58,008 nucleotides of DNA from positions 1 to 58,008 of the forward strand of contig SVLS01000011.1 of NCBI GenBank assembly GCA_015067835.1. Reading direction: 5' to 3'. The notes under the pieces were generated by a model. That model was not told the origin of the DNA. It saw only the letters and a list, made by a program, of their open reading frames with translations, and did no database searches. Source of the DNA: Oscillospiraceae bacterium. GTDB taxonomy: Bacteria; Bacillota; Clostridia; Oscillospirales; Oscillospiraceae. This document shows positions 38,526 through 48,393 of this stretch, in pieces. The position numbers were made by a program, and so were the translations under genes. How positions within the stretch are numbered: the stretch's first letter is position 1; every line of letters starts with the position of its first letter.

Positions 38526-39088
38526 TGGCAGAGGGAAAGTTGTTTATCATTTCCGGCGCATCAGGCGTTGGAAAAAGCACGGTGCTGAAAAAAGTAATGG
38601 ACAGCCGGGCGGATTTGCAGTTTTCCGTATCGGCAACGACCCGTGCACCCCGTCCCGGTGAGCAGGAGGGTGTCAGCTACTATTTTGTTTCCAAAGAGCA
38701 GTTTGAACAGATGATTCAGCAGGACGCTTTTTTGGAATATGATGCCCACAACAAAAACTACTACGGAACGCCCACAAAAGAAGTGGAGCAGAAGCTTCAG
38801 AGCGGCCACATGATTCTGGACATTGAGCCGGTTGGCGCTTTTAATGTCCGTAAAAAAAGACCGGATGCGACCCTGATTTTCATTGAAGCACCCTCCTGGG
38901 AGGAGCTGGAACGCCGGCTTCGCGGTCGGGGTGATACGCCGGAGGATCAGATTGCCCTGCGGCTGGAACGTGCAAAATGGGAGCTGGAGCAAAAGGAAAA
39001 ATACGATTACGTTGTAGTCAATGACCAGGCACAAGCCTGTGCCGAGCGAATTTTACATATCATCGCCCAAGTGGCAGATGGGAAATAA
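38525..39088 (+). CDS. gmk: Guanylate kinase
   Basis: This 187-aa protein phosphorylates GMP to GDP. The P-loop is SGASGVGKST (10-19). The GMP-binding segment is VSATTRAPRPGEQEGVSYYFVS, and the lid arginines lie in LERRLRGRGD. GGGGGAGG precedes the ATG at 38525, which overlaps the remA stop (TAATG). Confidence 0.95.
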   Translation: MAEGKLFIISGASGVGKSTVLKKVMDSRADLQFSVSATTRAPRPGEQEGVSYYFVSKEQFEQMIQQDAFLEYDAHNKNYYGTPTKEVEQKLQSGHMILDIEPVGAFNVRKKRPDATLIFIEAPSWEELERRLRGRGDTPEDQIALRLERAKWELEQKEKYDYVVVNDQAQACAERILHIIAQVADGK

Positions 39089-39102
39089 TGGAGGAAATAA
39101 AT

Positions 39103-39309
39103 ATGTTGTACCCACCTGTAGCAGATTTGCTGAAGAATGTTGAGAGCCGCTATTTGCTGGTGAATGTGGTTGCCCACCGGGCACGCCAGATTGCCCAGGA
39201 GGCAGAGCAGTATCACGAGGAGCTGACGGAGAAGCCGGTAACCCTGGCAATCCGGGAAGTAGCAGAAGGAAAGCTCAGCGCAACATTGAAGGAAGAATAC
39301 GCAGGCTAA
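39103..39309 (+). CDS. rpoZ: RNA polymerase omega subunit
   Basis: This 68-aa protein has the omega core SRYLLVNVVAHRARQIA and the TEKPVTLAIREVAEGKL segment. It helps assemble RNA polymerase. The ATG at 39103 is chosen because GGAGG at 39090 precedes it by eight bases; the ATG at 39088 would place that site inside the gene. Confidence 0.92.
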   Translation: MLYPPVADLLKNVESRYLLVNVVAHRARQIAQEAEQYHEELTEKPVTLAIREVAEGKLSATLKEEYAG

Positions 39310-39324
39310 AAAGGAGGAAAGGGT

Positions 39325-41775
39325 ATGATTGGAAAAATTGCTGTTTCCGCGGCAAATTTTGCCATCGATAAGCCCTATTCCTATGCCATCGGGGAGGATA
39401 TGAAATTGTCCCCCGGGCAACGTGTGATGGTTCCCTTCGGACGGGGAAACCGCCGGTGTGAGGGTGTGGTTCTTTCGGTTGAACCGGGGGATGACCGGGG
39501 ACTTAAAACCGTGGAACAGGTTCTGGACGAAGAACCGCTGTTGTCGGAGACGATGCTCCGGCTGGCGGCCTTTATGCGGGAGCGGTATTTCTGCACCTTT
39601 TATGAGGCGGTTCGGGTGATGCTCCCGGCAGGCCTGTGGTTTAAGGAGAAGAATACCTACCGCCTGACAGAGGATACAGCCTGGAAGCAGAAGCCCCTGC
39701 GCCATGAAAACGGACAAGCACTCCTGACCTGTCTGGAAGACTTGGGAGGTCAGGCGGATGAAGCTGTTTTGCGAGCGGTTGTGCCGGATGAAAAGGATTT
39801 TCACAATGCGCTGCAGTATCTTTTGAAGAAAAAATGGATTGCCGGAAAAACAAGTCTTTTGCGGCAAAACCGAGACAAAACTGAAAAAATAGCCACTTTG
39901 GCTTCCTCGGTGGAGGAGGCAATGGAGTTTGCAGCCAATCGCCCGAAAACCGCGTCGATGCAGCGAAGTGTGTTGGAGCTGCTTTGCACCTTGGGCAGCG
40001 TGTCCGTCAAGGAGCTGTGTTATTATACTGGTGCATCCGCGGCAACGGTCAATCGTCTGGCTCAGCTGGGGTATTTGACCTTAACGGACAAGCCGGTTCT
40101 GCGATGCCGGGAAATCAAGCCTGCGGTTTTGAATGGACCGCTGGAGCTGAATGACCAGCAGCAGCAGGTCTATGAGGGCTTGCTGGAGCAGATGCATCGG
40201 GAAAAGCCCGGTGTGGCGCTGCTGCACGGTGTTACCGGCGCAGGAAAGACTTTTGTGTATATCAAACTCATATTCCAGTGTCTGGAGGAGGGGAAAAGCG
40301 CCTTGCTTCTGGTGCCGGAAATTGGGCTGACGCCACAGCTTTTAAGCCTGATGGCGGCCTATTTCGGCAATCAGGTGGCGGTGCAGCACAGCAGTCTTTC
40401 TGCCGGAGAACGCAATGACCAATGGAAGCGCATCGCCTCCGGTGAAGCCAAAGTGATTATTGGAACCCGTAGTGCGGTGTTCGCACCCGGCGTTAATCTG
40501 GGCCTTATCATTATGGATGAGGAGCAGGAGCATTCTTATAAATCGGAGAATTCTCCCCGCTATTCTGCCAAGGAAGTGGCCATTTGGCGGGGTGCCCGGG
40601 AAAATGCTCTGGTACTGCTCGGCTCTGCCACACCGTCGGTGGAAAGTATGTTCCGGGGCAAAAATGGCGATTATCAGCTATATACTCTGAAAAGCCGCTT
40701 CGGCGGCCGACCCCTTCCTACCGTACAAATTGTGGATATGGGGCAGGAACTGAAAAATGGAAATGACTCGGTATTCAGCGATGAACTGAAGCTGGCCATT
40801 GCCCGCAATCATCAGGCAGGAAAACAAAGCATCCTGTTTTTGAACCGCCGTGGTAACAGCCGGGCCCTGGTATGCGTGGATTGCCGGGAAGCACCGGAGT
40901 GTCCCCGTTGCAGTGCAAAGCTTACCTACCACAGTGCCAACGAACGGCTGATGTGCCATTATTGCGGGTATTCCATTCCGGTTCCGCCCAGATGCCCCAG
41001 CTGCTCCGGTCCTTTGAAAACCGTAGGCGTGGGAACGCAGAAGGCACAGCAGGAGCTGCAGGCGCTGTTTCCGGATATGGAAATCGCAAGAATGGATGCC
41101 GATACCGTCAATGCGGTCAATACCCACGAGAAAATTCTCAACCGCTTTAAGGATGAACACATTCCGGTACTGATTGGCACTCAGATGGTGGCAAAGGGGC
41201 TGAACCTGCCGGATGTCACCCTTGTGGGCGTGCTGGACGCAGACCGGGAGCTGTATTCCGGCTCTTACCGGGCAGCGGAAACCACATTTAATATGCTGAC
41301 ACAGGTGGTAGGACGTGCCGGCCGGGGAGATGCACCGGGACAAGCGGTGATTCAAACCTGTGTACCCAACCATAAAGTCATTGAACTGGCGGCCAAACAG
41401 GATTATGACGGCTTTTTTGAACTGGAACGGGAAATGCGACGGATTCAGGAATGCCCACCCTTCGGAGATTTGGCAACCATTACATTTTTGGGACAGGAAG
41501 AAGGCCGGGTGCTGCATGGTGCGGCAAAATTCCGGGATAGCCTGAATGCCTGCCTGCGGCAGAATGAATACCAGAATGAAAACTGCCGCATCTTAGGACC
41601 TGCGCCCTGCGCTGTGCCGAAGATTAACTACAATTTCCGTTACAGACTGACGCTGCGCTGTCGGATGACCAAATCCCTGCGGCTGCTTCTGGTGCATCTG
41701 CTGCGGCAGTTTATGCAGGACAGGGAGAACCGGGGCGTCAGCACCTTTGTGGATGTAAACGGATTGGATGAATAG
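39325..41775 (+). CDS. priA: Primosomal helicase PriA
   Basis: This 816-aa protein restarts collapsed replication forks. It has an N-terminal 3'-binding domain, a winged helix (about 210-260) and a superfamily 2 helicase core with Walker A GVTGAGKT (302-309), DEEQEH (398-403) and GSATPS (433-438). Eight zinc-binding cysteines stand at 517, 520, 526, 529, 544, 547, 557 and 560. The C-terminal domain follows. All key residues are present; motif II has Gln where many relatives have His. coaBC, often placed before priA, is absent here. Confidence 0.95.
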   Translation: MIGKIAVSAANFAIDKPYSYAIGEDMKLSPGQRVMVPFGRGNRRCEGVVLSVEPGDDRGLKTVEQVLDEEPLLSETMLRLAAFMRERYFCTFYEAVRVMLPAGLWFKEKNTYRLTEDTAWKQKPLRHENGQALLTCLEDLGGQADEAVLRAVVPDEKDFHNALQYLLKKKWIAGKTSLLRQNRDKTEKIATLASSVEEAMEFAANRPKTASMQRSVLELLCTLGSVSVKELCYYTGASAATVNRLAQLGYLTLTDKPVLRCREIKPAVLNGPLELNDQQQQVYEGLLEQMHREKPGVALLHGVTGAGKTFVYIKLIFQCLEEGKSALLLVPEIGLTPQLLSLMAAYFGNQVAVQHSSLSAGERNDQWKRIASGEAKVIIGTRSAVFAPGVNLGLIIMDEEQEHSYKSENSPRYSAKEVAIWRGARENALVLLGSATPSVESMFRGKNGDYQLYTLKSRFGGRPLPTVQIVDMGQELKNGNDSVFSDELKLAIARNHQAGKQSILFLNRRGNSRALVCVDCREAPECPRCSAKLTYHSANERLMCHYCGYSIPVPPRCPSCSGPLKTVGVGTQKAQQELQALFPDMEIARMDADTVNAVNTHEKILNRFKDEHIPVLIGTQMVAKGLNLPDVTLVGVLDADRELYSGSYRAAETTFNMLTQVVGRAGRGDAPGQAVIQTCVPNHKVIELAAKQDYDGFFELEREMRRIQECPPFGDLATITFLGQEEGRVLHGAAKFRDSLNACLRQNEYQNENCRILGPAPCAVPKINYNFRYRLTLRCRMTKSLRLLLVHLLRQFMQDRENRGVSTFVDVNGLDE

Positions 41776-41786
41776 AGAGGAAAACT

Positions 41787-42260
41787 ATGGGCTTGAGAAA
41801 AATTTTGGATGACAAGGACCCGGCGCTGCATAAAGTGTGCAGACCGGTTGAAAAATTTGACGGGAAGCTTCACAAGCTGCTGGACGATATGGCAGAAACT
41901 CTGGAAGAGGCCAACGGCGTTGGCCTGGCAGCACCGCAAATCGGAATTTTGCGCCGGGTTGTGATTGTGGATACCGGTGAGAGAATTCTGGAGCTTGTCA
42001 ATCCGGAGCTTTTGGAAACAGACGGCGAGCAGGAGGGACCGGAAGGCTGCCTCAGCGTACCCGGTCGGTACGGGTTGGTCAAAAGACCCTATTATGCCAA
42101 GGTACGGGCACAGGACCGTAACGGAAACTGGTTTGAGGCAGAGGGCGAAGAGCTGATTGGTCGGTGCTTCTGCCATGAGCTGGATCATCTGGATGGAATT
42201 CTTTACACACAGGTGATGGAAAGATTCCTGACAGAAGAGGAACTGGTGGCCGAAGAATAA
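41787..42260 (+). CDS. def: Peptide deformylase
   Basis: This 157-aa metalloenzyme removes formyl groups from new polypeptides. The three signature motifs are present: GVGLAAPQIG (44-53), EGCLSVPG with metal ligand C88, and CHELDHLDG with H130, E131 and H134. It is next to fmt, its functional counterpart. Confidence 0.96.
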   Translation: MGLRKILDDKDPALHKVCRPVEKFDGKLHKLLDDMAETLEEANGVGLAAPQIGILRRVVIVDTGERILELVNPELLETDGEQEGPEGCLSVPGRYGLVKRPYYAKVRAQDRNGNWFEAEGEELIGRCFCHELDHLDGILYTQVMERFLTEEELVAEE

Positions 42261-42278
42261 TTTCCTGGAGGAAACAAA

Positions 42279-43187
42279 ATGCGAGTAGTATTTATGGGAA
42301 CGCCGGATATTGCGGCTACCTGCCTGAGCCGGATTTTGAAAGACGGCTTCGATGTGGTGGGCGTGTATACCCAGCCGGATCGCCCAAAGGGGCGGGGGAT
42401 GAAGCTGGTGGCTTCACCGGTGAAGGAAGTGGCATTGTCACACGGTATTCCTGTTTTTCAGCCGGAAAATTTCCGGGAGGATGAGACGGTGGAACAGCTG
42501 AGAAAGCTGCAGCCGGATGTGGTGGCGGTGGTGGCCTACGGGCGGATCCTGCCCCAGCGGGTATTGGATACCGCACCTCTGGGCTTCATCAATATCCACG
42601 CCAGCCTGCTTCCGAAATACCGCGGCTCCGCGCCTTACCAGTGGGCGGTGCTGGACGGGCTGGAGGAGACCGGCGTAACCGCGATGTACTTGTGCCGGGA
42701 AATGGATGCCGGTGACATTATCGATGTGGCAAAGACACCCATCGAGCCCAACGAAACGGCAGGAGAATTACTGGACCGTCTGGCGGTGCTGGGGGCGAAG
42801 CTGTTGAGCAAAACCCTTTGCAGCATCCAGTCCGGTGATGTGAAGCGCTGCTGTCAGGATGCTTCCCAGGCGACCTTTGCGCCGATGCTGGATAAGTCAA
42901 TGTGCGCCATCGATTGGAGCAAAACGGCACAGCAGGTGCATAATCATGTGCGCGGACTGCATCCCTGGCCGGTGGCGACCGCAGAATTGGCCGGCACCAA
43001 GTTTAAAATCCATTCCACCGTAGTGGCGGAAGGGAAGGGTGTGCCGGGAACAATTCTGGGGCTGACAAAAACCGGACTTCTGGTGGCTTGCGGTGAAGGA
43101 GCTGTGGAGATTCGCTCTTTGCAGGCTGACGGCGGCAAGCGTATGTCTGCACCGGATTATTTTAGAGGACACCCATTGGAGGATTAA
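42279..43187 (+). CDS. fmt: Methionyl-tRNA formyltransferase
   Basis: This 302-aa enzyme formylates initiator Met-tRNA. The catalytic N105, H107 and D143 lie in INIHASLLPKYRGSAPYQWA and REMDAGDI. The C-terminal OB-fold tRNA-binding domain is complete (VRGLHPWPVATAE...). Confidence 0.96.
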   Translation: MRVVFMGTPDIAATCLSRILKDGFDVVGVYTQPDRPKGRGMKLVASPVKEVALSHGIPVFQPENFREDETVEQLRKLQPDVVAVVAYGRILPQRVLDTAPLGFINIHASLLPKYRGSAPYQWAVLDGLEETGVTAMYLCREMDAGDIIDVAKTPIEPNETAGELLDRLAVLGAKLLSKTLCSIQSGDVKRCCQDASQATFAPMLDKSMCAIDWSKTAQQVHNHVRGLHPWPVATAELAGTKFKIHSTVVAEGKGVPGTILGLTKTGLLVACGEGAVEIRSLQADGGKRMSAPDYFRGHPLED

Positions 43188-43189
43188 CA

Positions 43190-44509
43190 ATGTCTGCAAG
43201 AAAAACAGCATTGGATGTGCTGATTGCCTGCCGCAAACAGGCCGCCTGGTCCAACGGCGTATTGAAAGAATATATCGCCCGGGACGGTCTGGATCGAAGA
43301 GATGCGGCGTTGGCAACCAGACTGTGCTATGGTGTGCTTCAGCACAGAGGAATGCTGGATTTCTATTTGCAGCAACTGCTGACAGGAAAGGTGAAGGATT
43401 TGCATCCGGTTTTGCGGGATATTCTTCACATTGGCCTGTACCAGCTCTATGAATTGGAGAGAATTCCTGAATCCGCTGCAGTGAATGAGTCGGTGGATTT
43501 GGCGAAAAAATATTGCCGGGCACAGCGCTTTGCACCGGGACTGGTGAACGCGGTGCTGCGAAATGCGGTTCGCACCAAGGGAACGCTGGAGAAGCCTGTT
43601 TCTCTGGAGGATCGCTACAATCATCCCCGGAAGCTGATTGCACTTTTGGAGGAATCTGTGGGCAAAGAATTGCTGGAGCCGATGCTGGCAGCCAACAATG
43701 CAATGCCGCAGACGGTGGTGCAGGTGAACACCCTGCGAATCACCGCGGAAGAATTGGCGGAAAAGCTGGCACAGGAGGAAGTAAAGGCTTGTCTCCATCC
43801 CTGGATGCCGGATTGTTTGGTTTTGAGCAACACCGGAAGTCTGGAAAAATTGGAAGCTTTCAGGCAGGGGCTGTTTTATGTACAGGATGCGGCAGGCAAA
43901 TTAAGCGTGATGTGTGCCCAAATCCCGGTAGGGGAAGCGGTGCGTGTACTGGATTGCTGCGCAGCCCCCGGCGGCAAAACCTTTGCCGCAGCGATCGCAA
44001 TGAAGAACAAGGGAAAAATCCGTTCCTGCGATGTTCACAGCCATAAAACCACGCTGATCCAGCGAGGTGCTGACCGACTGGGGCTGGACTGTGTTCTGGT
44101 GCGGGAACAGGATGCTACAAAAAAACACAGCGGTTGGCAGGAAAAGATGGATGTGGTACTTGCGGATGTGCCTTGCTCCGGCTACGGTGTCATCCGAAAG
44201 AAGCCGGACATTCGCTATAAAGACCCGGCACAAATGGAGGAGTTACCCTCCTTGCAGCTGCAGATTTTGAAGCAGCAGGCGCAATATGTCAAAAAGGGCG
44301 GCGTTTTGCTCTATTCTACCTGTACCTTGCTGCGCAGGGAAAATGAAGCTGTGGTGGAAGCATTTCTGAAGCTGCACAGTGACTTTTCCTTAGAGCCGTT
44401 GACGCTTCCTGAAGTGTTCCCCAAGAATACCAGCGGAATGTTGACGCTGGTTCCCGGGCAATACGATACAGACGGATTTTTCATCGCAAGATTGCGGAGG
44501 AAAGCATGA
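43190..44509 (+). CDS. rsmB: 16S rRNA (cytosine-967-C5)-methyltransferase RsmB
   Basis: This 439-aa protein has an N-terminal NusB-like RNA-binding domain (about 1-140) and a Rossmann methyltransferase domain. The SAM motif is CAAPGGKT (near 257). The catalytic cysteines are in ADVPCSGYG (near 326) and YSTCT (near 375). It is two bases from fmt and overlaps rlmN by four. The zinc peptidase gene found between fmt and rsmB in some relatives is absent. Confidence 0.95.
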   Translation: MSARKTALDVLIACRKQAAWSNGVLKEYIARDGLDRRDAALATRLCYGVLQHRGMLDFYLQQLLTGKVKDLHPVLRDILHIGLYQLYELERIPESAAVNESVDLAKKYCRAQRFAPGLVNAVLRNAVRTKGTLEKPVSLEDRYNHPRKLIALLEESVGKELLEPMLAANNAMPQTVVQVNTLRITAEELAEKLAQEEVKACLHPWMPDCLVLSNTGSLEKLEAFRQGLFYVQDAAGKLSVMCAQIPVGEAVRVLDCCAAPGGKTFAAAIAMKNKGKIRSCDVHSHKTTLIQRGADRLGLDCVLVREQDATKKHSGWQEKMDVVLADVPCSGYGVIRKKPDIRYKDPAQMEELPSLQLQILKQQAQYVKKGGVLLYSTCTLLRRENEAVVEAFLKLHSDFSLEPLTLPEVFPKNTSGMLTLVPGQYDTDGFFIARLRRKA

Positions 44510-45546
44510 ATATCAAATCAATGACGATGGAAGAAATCGGCGTCCTGTTAAAGGAAATGGGACAGCCGGCTTTCCGGGCGAAGCAGGTTTACGGATGGCT
44601 TCACAAGGGCGTCAGAAGCTACGAAGAGATGTCCAATCTGCCCCAAAACCTGCGGCAGCAGCTGGCAGAGAAATATCCCATTTTACCGCCGGAGGTTGTG
44701 CGCAGGCAGGAATCCCAAAAGGATGGCACCATTAAATATCTGTGGCGGCTGGCTGACGGCAACTGTGTGGAAACGGTGCTGATGCGCTATCACTACGGCA
44801 ACACCGTTTGCATTTCCTCGGAGGTGGGCTGCCTGATGGGCTGTGCCTTTTGTGCCTCCACTCTGGGAGGCCTGGTACGGCGGCTGGAGCCTTATGAAAT
44901 GCTGGATCAGGTGATGTTCACCCAGATAGATTCCGGTCTGCCGATTTCACATATTGTACTGATGGGCATTGGCGAACCGCTGGATAATTTTGAAAATGTG
45001 ATGCGCTTTCTGGAGCTGGTAAACAGCCCGGAGGGAATGAATATTTCTATGCGGCACATCAGTTTGAGTACTTGCGGTTTGGTACCGAAAATTGACGAAC
45101 TGGCGAAGCGAAAATTACAAATCACATTGTCGGTATCTTTGCATGCACCCAATGACCAGGTGCGCAACACCATTATGCCGGTGAACAAGGCATATCCCAC
45201 AGAAGAATTGCTGGCGGCCTGCCGTCGGTATTATGAACAGACCTCCAGACGGATTTCCTTTGAGTATGCTATGATTGATGGGGTTAATGACTCTGTGGAA
45301 AATGCAAAGGAATTGATACAAAGATTGAAAGGTCTGCCGGCTCATTTCAATTTGATTCCGCTGAATCATGTGGAGGAAAGCCCGCTGAAACCCAGCTCCC
45401 ACAATGCGGTGGCGCGCTTCCAGAAAACGCTGGAAAGTGCCGGCATCACTGCAACGGTTCGCAGAACCTTGGGCGGTGACATTGACGCATCCTGCGGTCA
45501 GCTGAGAAGAAAATATACAAAAGAAACCTCTGCCGGTGGCAGATAA
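44506..45546 (+). CDS. rlmN: 23S rRNA / tRNA adenine-C2 methyltransferase RlmN
   Basis: This 346-aa radical SAM enzyme has the iron-sulfur cluster cysteines C109, C113 and C116 (CLMGCAFC) and a GIGEPLDN motif. The methyl-carrying cysteine near 329 lies in DASCGQL. It makes 2-methyladenosine in 23S rRNA and some tRNAs. Translational coupling to rsmB is through an ATGA overlap. Confidence 0.96.
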   Translation: MNIKSMTMEEIGVLLKEMGQPAFRAKQVYGWLHKGVRSYEEMSNLPQNLRQQLAEKYPILPPEVVRRQESQKDGTIKYLWRLADGNCVETVLMRYHYGNTVCISSEVGCLMGCAFCASTLGGLVRRLEPYEMLDQVMFTQIDSGLPISHIVLMGIGEPLDNFENVMRFLELVNSPEGMNISMRHISLSTCGLVPKIDELAKRKLQITLSVSLHAPNDQVRNTIMPVNKAYPTEELLAACRRYYEQTSRRISFEYAMIDGVNDSVENAKELIQRLKGLPAHFNLIPLNHVEESPLKPSSHNAVARFQKTLESAGITATVRRTLGGDIDASCGQLRRKYTKETSAGGR

Positions 45547-45577
45547 AGTTCCAATCACCCGAAGGGAGTGAAGGCGT

Positions 45578-46309
45578 ATGCAATGCTGGGGCGTTACAGA
45601 CCCCGGATGTGTCCGCAGCCAAAATCAGGACACATTCCGAATTGAATATTTGAGCCAGAATGCCGCACTGTGCGTGATTTGCGACGGTATGGGCGGCGCA
45701 AAATCCGGCAATGTGGCCAGTCAGCTGGCAACGGATGTTTTTGTGGAGGAAATCCACAGAACCTGGCGGGAGGATATGGCGCAAGCGGAGATTGACCAAA
45801 TGCTCCATGGAGCGGTCAAGCTGGCGAACTTTACGGTGTATGACCAGGGAAAGCAGTTTGAAGAGTTTGCCGGTATGGGCACCACACTGGTGGCGGCATT
45901 GGTGAAGGATAAGGAAATTACCGTTGCCAATGTGGGTGACAGCCGTGCTTACGGCATCAACCGCAACGGCATCCAGAAGGCCACGATTGACCATTCTTTG
46001 GTGGAACTGATGGTGCAGCGGGGTGAGCTGACTCCGGAAATGGCCAAATCCTACCCGGGAAAGAATTACATAACCCGAGCCATCGGCACAGAGGCGATCG
46101 TGGAGTGCGACCTATACCACCTGGATATGGAAGAGGGGGATTTTCTCCTCATGTGCTCAGACGGTCTGAGCAATGTGGTGGATGCACAGGAAATTCTGTT
46201 TGAAGTGGTGCACGGACAGGCAAAGGAAAACTGCTGTCAGCAGTTGTTGGAAATTGCAAAAAACCGTGGCGCACCGGACAATGTGACCTGTATTCTGGTC
46301 CAGATTTGA
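45578..46309 (+). CDS. prpC: PP2C-type Ser/Thr phosphatase
   Basis: This 243-aa protein has the PP2C metal and catalytic motifs: ICDGMGGAKSGNVAS, GMGTTLVAAL, NVGDSRAY, CSDGLSNVV and the final APDNVTCILV. It reverses phosphorylation by the kinase encoded 23 bases downstream. Confidence 0.95.
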   Translation: MQCWGVTDPGCVRSQNQDTFRIEYLSQNAALCVICDGMGGAKSGNVASQLATDVFVEEIHRTWREDMAQAEIDQMLHGAVKLANFTVYDQGKQFEEFAGMGTTLVAALVKDKEITVANVGDSRAYGINRNGIQKATIDHSLVELMVQRGELTPEMAKSYPGKNYITRAIGTEAIVECDLYHLDMEEGDFLLMCSDGLSNVVDAQEILFEVVHGQAKENCCQQLLEIAKNRGAPDNVTCILVQI

Positions 46310-46332
46310 ACCGGTAAGAGGAGTAACATTTT

Positions 46333-48387
46333 ATGGAAATGGATAGATATATAGGTCGGTTGCTGGACAACCGATATGAAATTCTGGAGGTCATCGGTAC
46401 CGGCGGTATGGCGGTGGTGTATAAGGCACGGTGTCATCGTCTGAACCGTTTGGTGGCCATCAAGATTTTGAAGGCGGAGTATACCAAGGACGAAGAGTTC
46501 CGCCGCCGCTTCCATGCGGAGAGTCAGGCTGTTGCGATGCTGAGCCATCCCAACATCGTCTCCGTTTATGATGTGTCTGCCACTGATGAGGCAGATTATA
46601 TCGTCATGGAGCTGATTGACGGCATCACCTTGAAGCAATATATGGAGAAAAAAGGCGTTTTGAATTGGAAAGAAACGCTGCATTTTGCCATTCAAATCGG
46701 CAAAGCGCTGGAGCACGCCCATAGCAGGGGCATCATCCACCGGGATATTAAGCCTCACAATGTAATGGTGCTGAAAAACGGCTCTGTGAAGGTGACGGAC
46801 TTCGGCATCGCCCGGGTGATGTCCAAGAGCAATACCCTGACGAAAGAAGCACTGGGTTCCGTGCACTATATTGCGCCGGAGCAGGCAAAGGGCGGCAATG
46901 TGGACAACCGTTCTGACCTGTACGCTCTGGGTGTGGTGATGTATGAAATGACCACCGGCCGTCCTCCTTATGACGGAGAATCCCCGGTGGCGGTGGCAAT
47001 TCAGCACATTGACGGCAAGGCAACGCTGCCTTCCGTTTTGAATCCGAATATTCCCGGCGGCCTGGAACAGATTATTGTTCGTGCTATGGCACATAATCCG
47101 GCCAATCGTTATCCCACTGCCGGCGCCATGCTGACAGATATGGACGAATTCCGGAAAAACCCGGATATTTTGTTTGACTACAACAATCCTTATACAGACA
47201 TAGATGCTGCGACACGGTTGCAACCGCCGCCGCGGGTTAACCAGGAGACACCACCGGTAGTGCGCAAGCCGCCGCAGCAAACACCGCAGAGACAACCGCG
47301 TGCAGCTTCTTCCGGTGCGGCGGCACAAAAACCTGCCAGACGCCGTGAGGTCATCGTGGAAGAAAAGGAAGAGCGGAGCAAGGTGGGTACGGTTACCATT
47401 ATTGCCTGCGCCGCTGTGGCGCTTGTGGCGATTATTGCGCTGTGCATTGCCCTGTTCGGCGGGAATCTGATGGGCTCAGCTGATGAGCGGACGGTTGCGC
47501 CGGACTTGGTGGGCAAGATCTATGATGAGAATACCAGCTATGGAGAAGTGGAAGTTATCATCAGCAACCGGCAATATAGTGACCAATACGCCAAAGGGCA
47601 AATTATAGAGCAAATCCCGAAGGCCAACACACCGATGAATAAAGGCGGAACGGTTCGCGTTGTGATTAGCTTGGGCGCGCAGCCCAGTGAAAAGCGGATG
47701 GAGGATTTGTCTGATGTGCCGCAGCAGAATGCCATTGATTTTCTGAATGCAATGAAGATCGGACTGCAAATCCTGCCGAAGATGGAAAACAGCGCCACAG
47801 TGGCTGAGGGCAGCGTTATTCGCACAGACCCCATTGAAGGAGAAATCCTGGAAGAGGGGCAGGTTGTGATTTTGTGGATCAGCACCGGTCCGCTGAAGCA
47901 ATCGGCTGAGATGCCCAATGTGGAGGGCTACAGCCGTGAATTTGCAATCCAGCTGCTCAACGGAGCTAAGTTCCACAATGTGACCTTTGAAGAAGTGGAA
48001 AGCGACAAGGAAAAGGGAATTGTGGTAGAGCAAAGCGTACCGGCAGGTCTGGTGGTGGACACCAACACCAGTATTCTCCTCAAGGTTTCCCTTGGCCCCA
48101 GCACGAATCCCGGCGGAGACATCCCAGTCCCACCACAGCCTGACGATTATACACAGTTGCTTTATGAACTTGAAATTCCGCAGGAAAAGCTGATTGAGGA
48201 TTGCGAGCTGACCATTTGGTACAACGGCCAGCTGGTGGATAAACGGTATGTTTACTTAGGGACGGTATCCGTTACATTGAAGCTGGAAGGCAAGGATGCA
48301 ATGGAATTCACGGCAATGCTGGGCGAAGATACAGAGTCTGCCTGGACATTCATTGTGAACTTTGACAGCGGAGCTGAGGGTGCTTAA
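46333..48387 (+). CDS. prkC: PASTA-domain Ser/Thr kinase
   Basis: This 684-aa membrane kinase has a kinase domain at about 15-275: glycine loop GTGGMAVVY (22-30), K44, HRDIKPHN with D138, and DFG 156-158. A Pro-rich linker follows, then one membrane helix near 353-375 and three extracellular PASTA repeats to about 600 (APDLVGK, a middle repeat and EMPNVEGYSRE). The C-terminal beta domain ends in FTAMLGEDTESAWTFIVNF. PASTA repeats sense peptidoglycan fragments or lipid II. This family links cell-wall state to growth, spore exit and translation control. Confidence 0.95.
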   Translation: MEMDRYIGRLLDNRYEILEVIGTGGMAVVYKARCHRLNRLVAIKILKAEYTKDEEFRRRFHAESQAVAMLSHPNIVSVYDVSATDEADYIVMELIDGITLKQYMEKKGVLNWKETLHFAIQIGKALEHAHSRGIIHRDIKPHNVMVLKNGSVKVTDFGIARVMSKSNTLTKEALGSVHYIAPEQAKGGNVDNRSDLYALGVVMYEMTTGRPPYDGESPVAVAIQHIDGKATLPSVLNPNIPGGLEQIIVRAMAHNPANRYPTAGAMLTDMDEFRKNPDILFDYNNPYTDIDAATRLQPPPRVNQETPPVVRKPPQQTPQRQPRAASSGAAAQKPARRREVIVEEKEERSKVGTVTIIACAAVALVAIIALCIALFGGNLMGSADERTVAPDLVGKIYDENTSYGEVEVIISNRQYSDQYAKGQIIEQIPKANTPMNKGGTVRVVISLGAQPSEKRMEDLSDVPQQNAIDFLNAMKIGLQILPKMENSATVAEGSVIRTDPIEGEILEEGQVVILWISTGPLKQSAEMPNVEGYSREFAIQLLNGAKFHNVTFEEVESDKEKGIVVEQSVPAGLVVDTNTSILLKVSLGPSTNPGGDIPVPPQPDDYTQLLYELEIPQEKLIEDCELTIWYNGQLVDKRYVYLGTVSVTLKLEGKDAMEFTAMLGEDTESAWTFIVNFDSGAEGA

Positions 48388-48393
48388 TTGCCT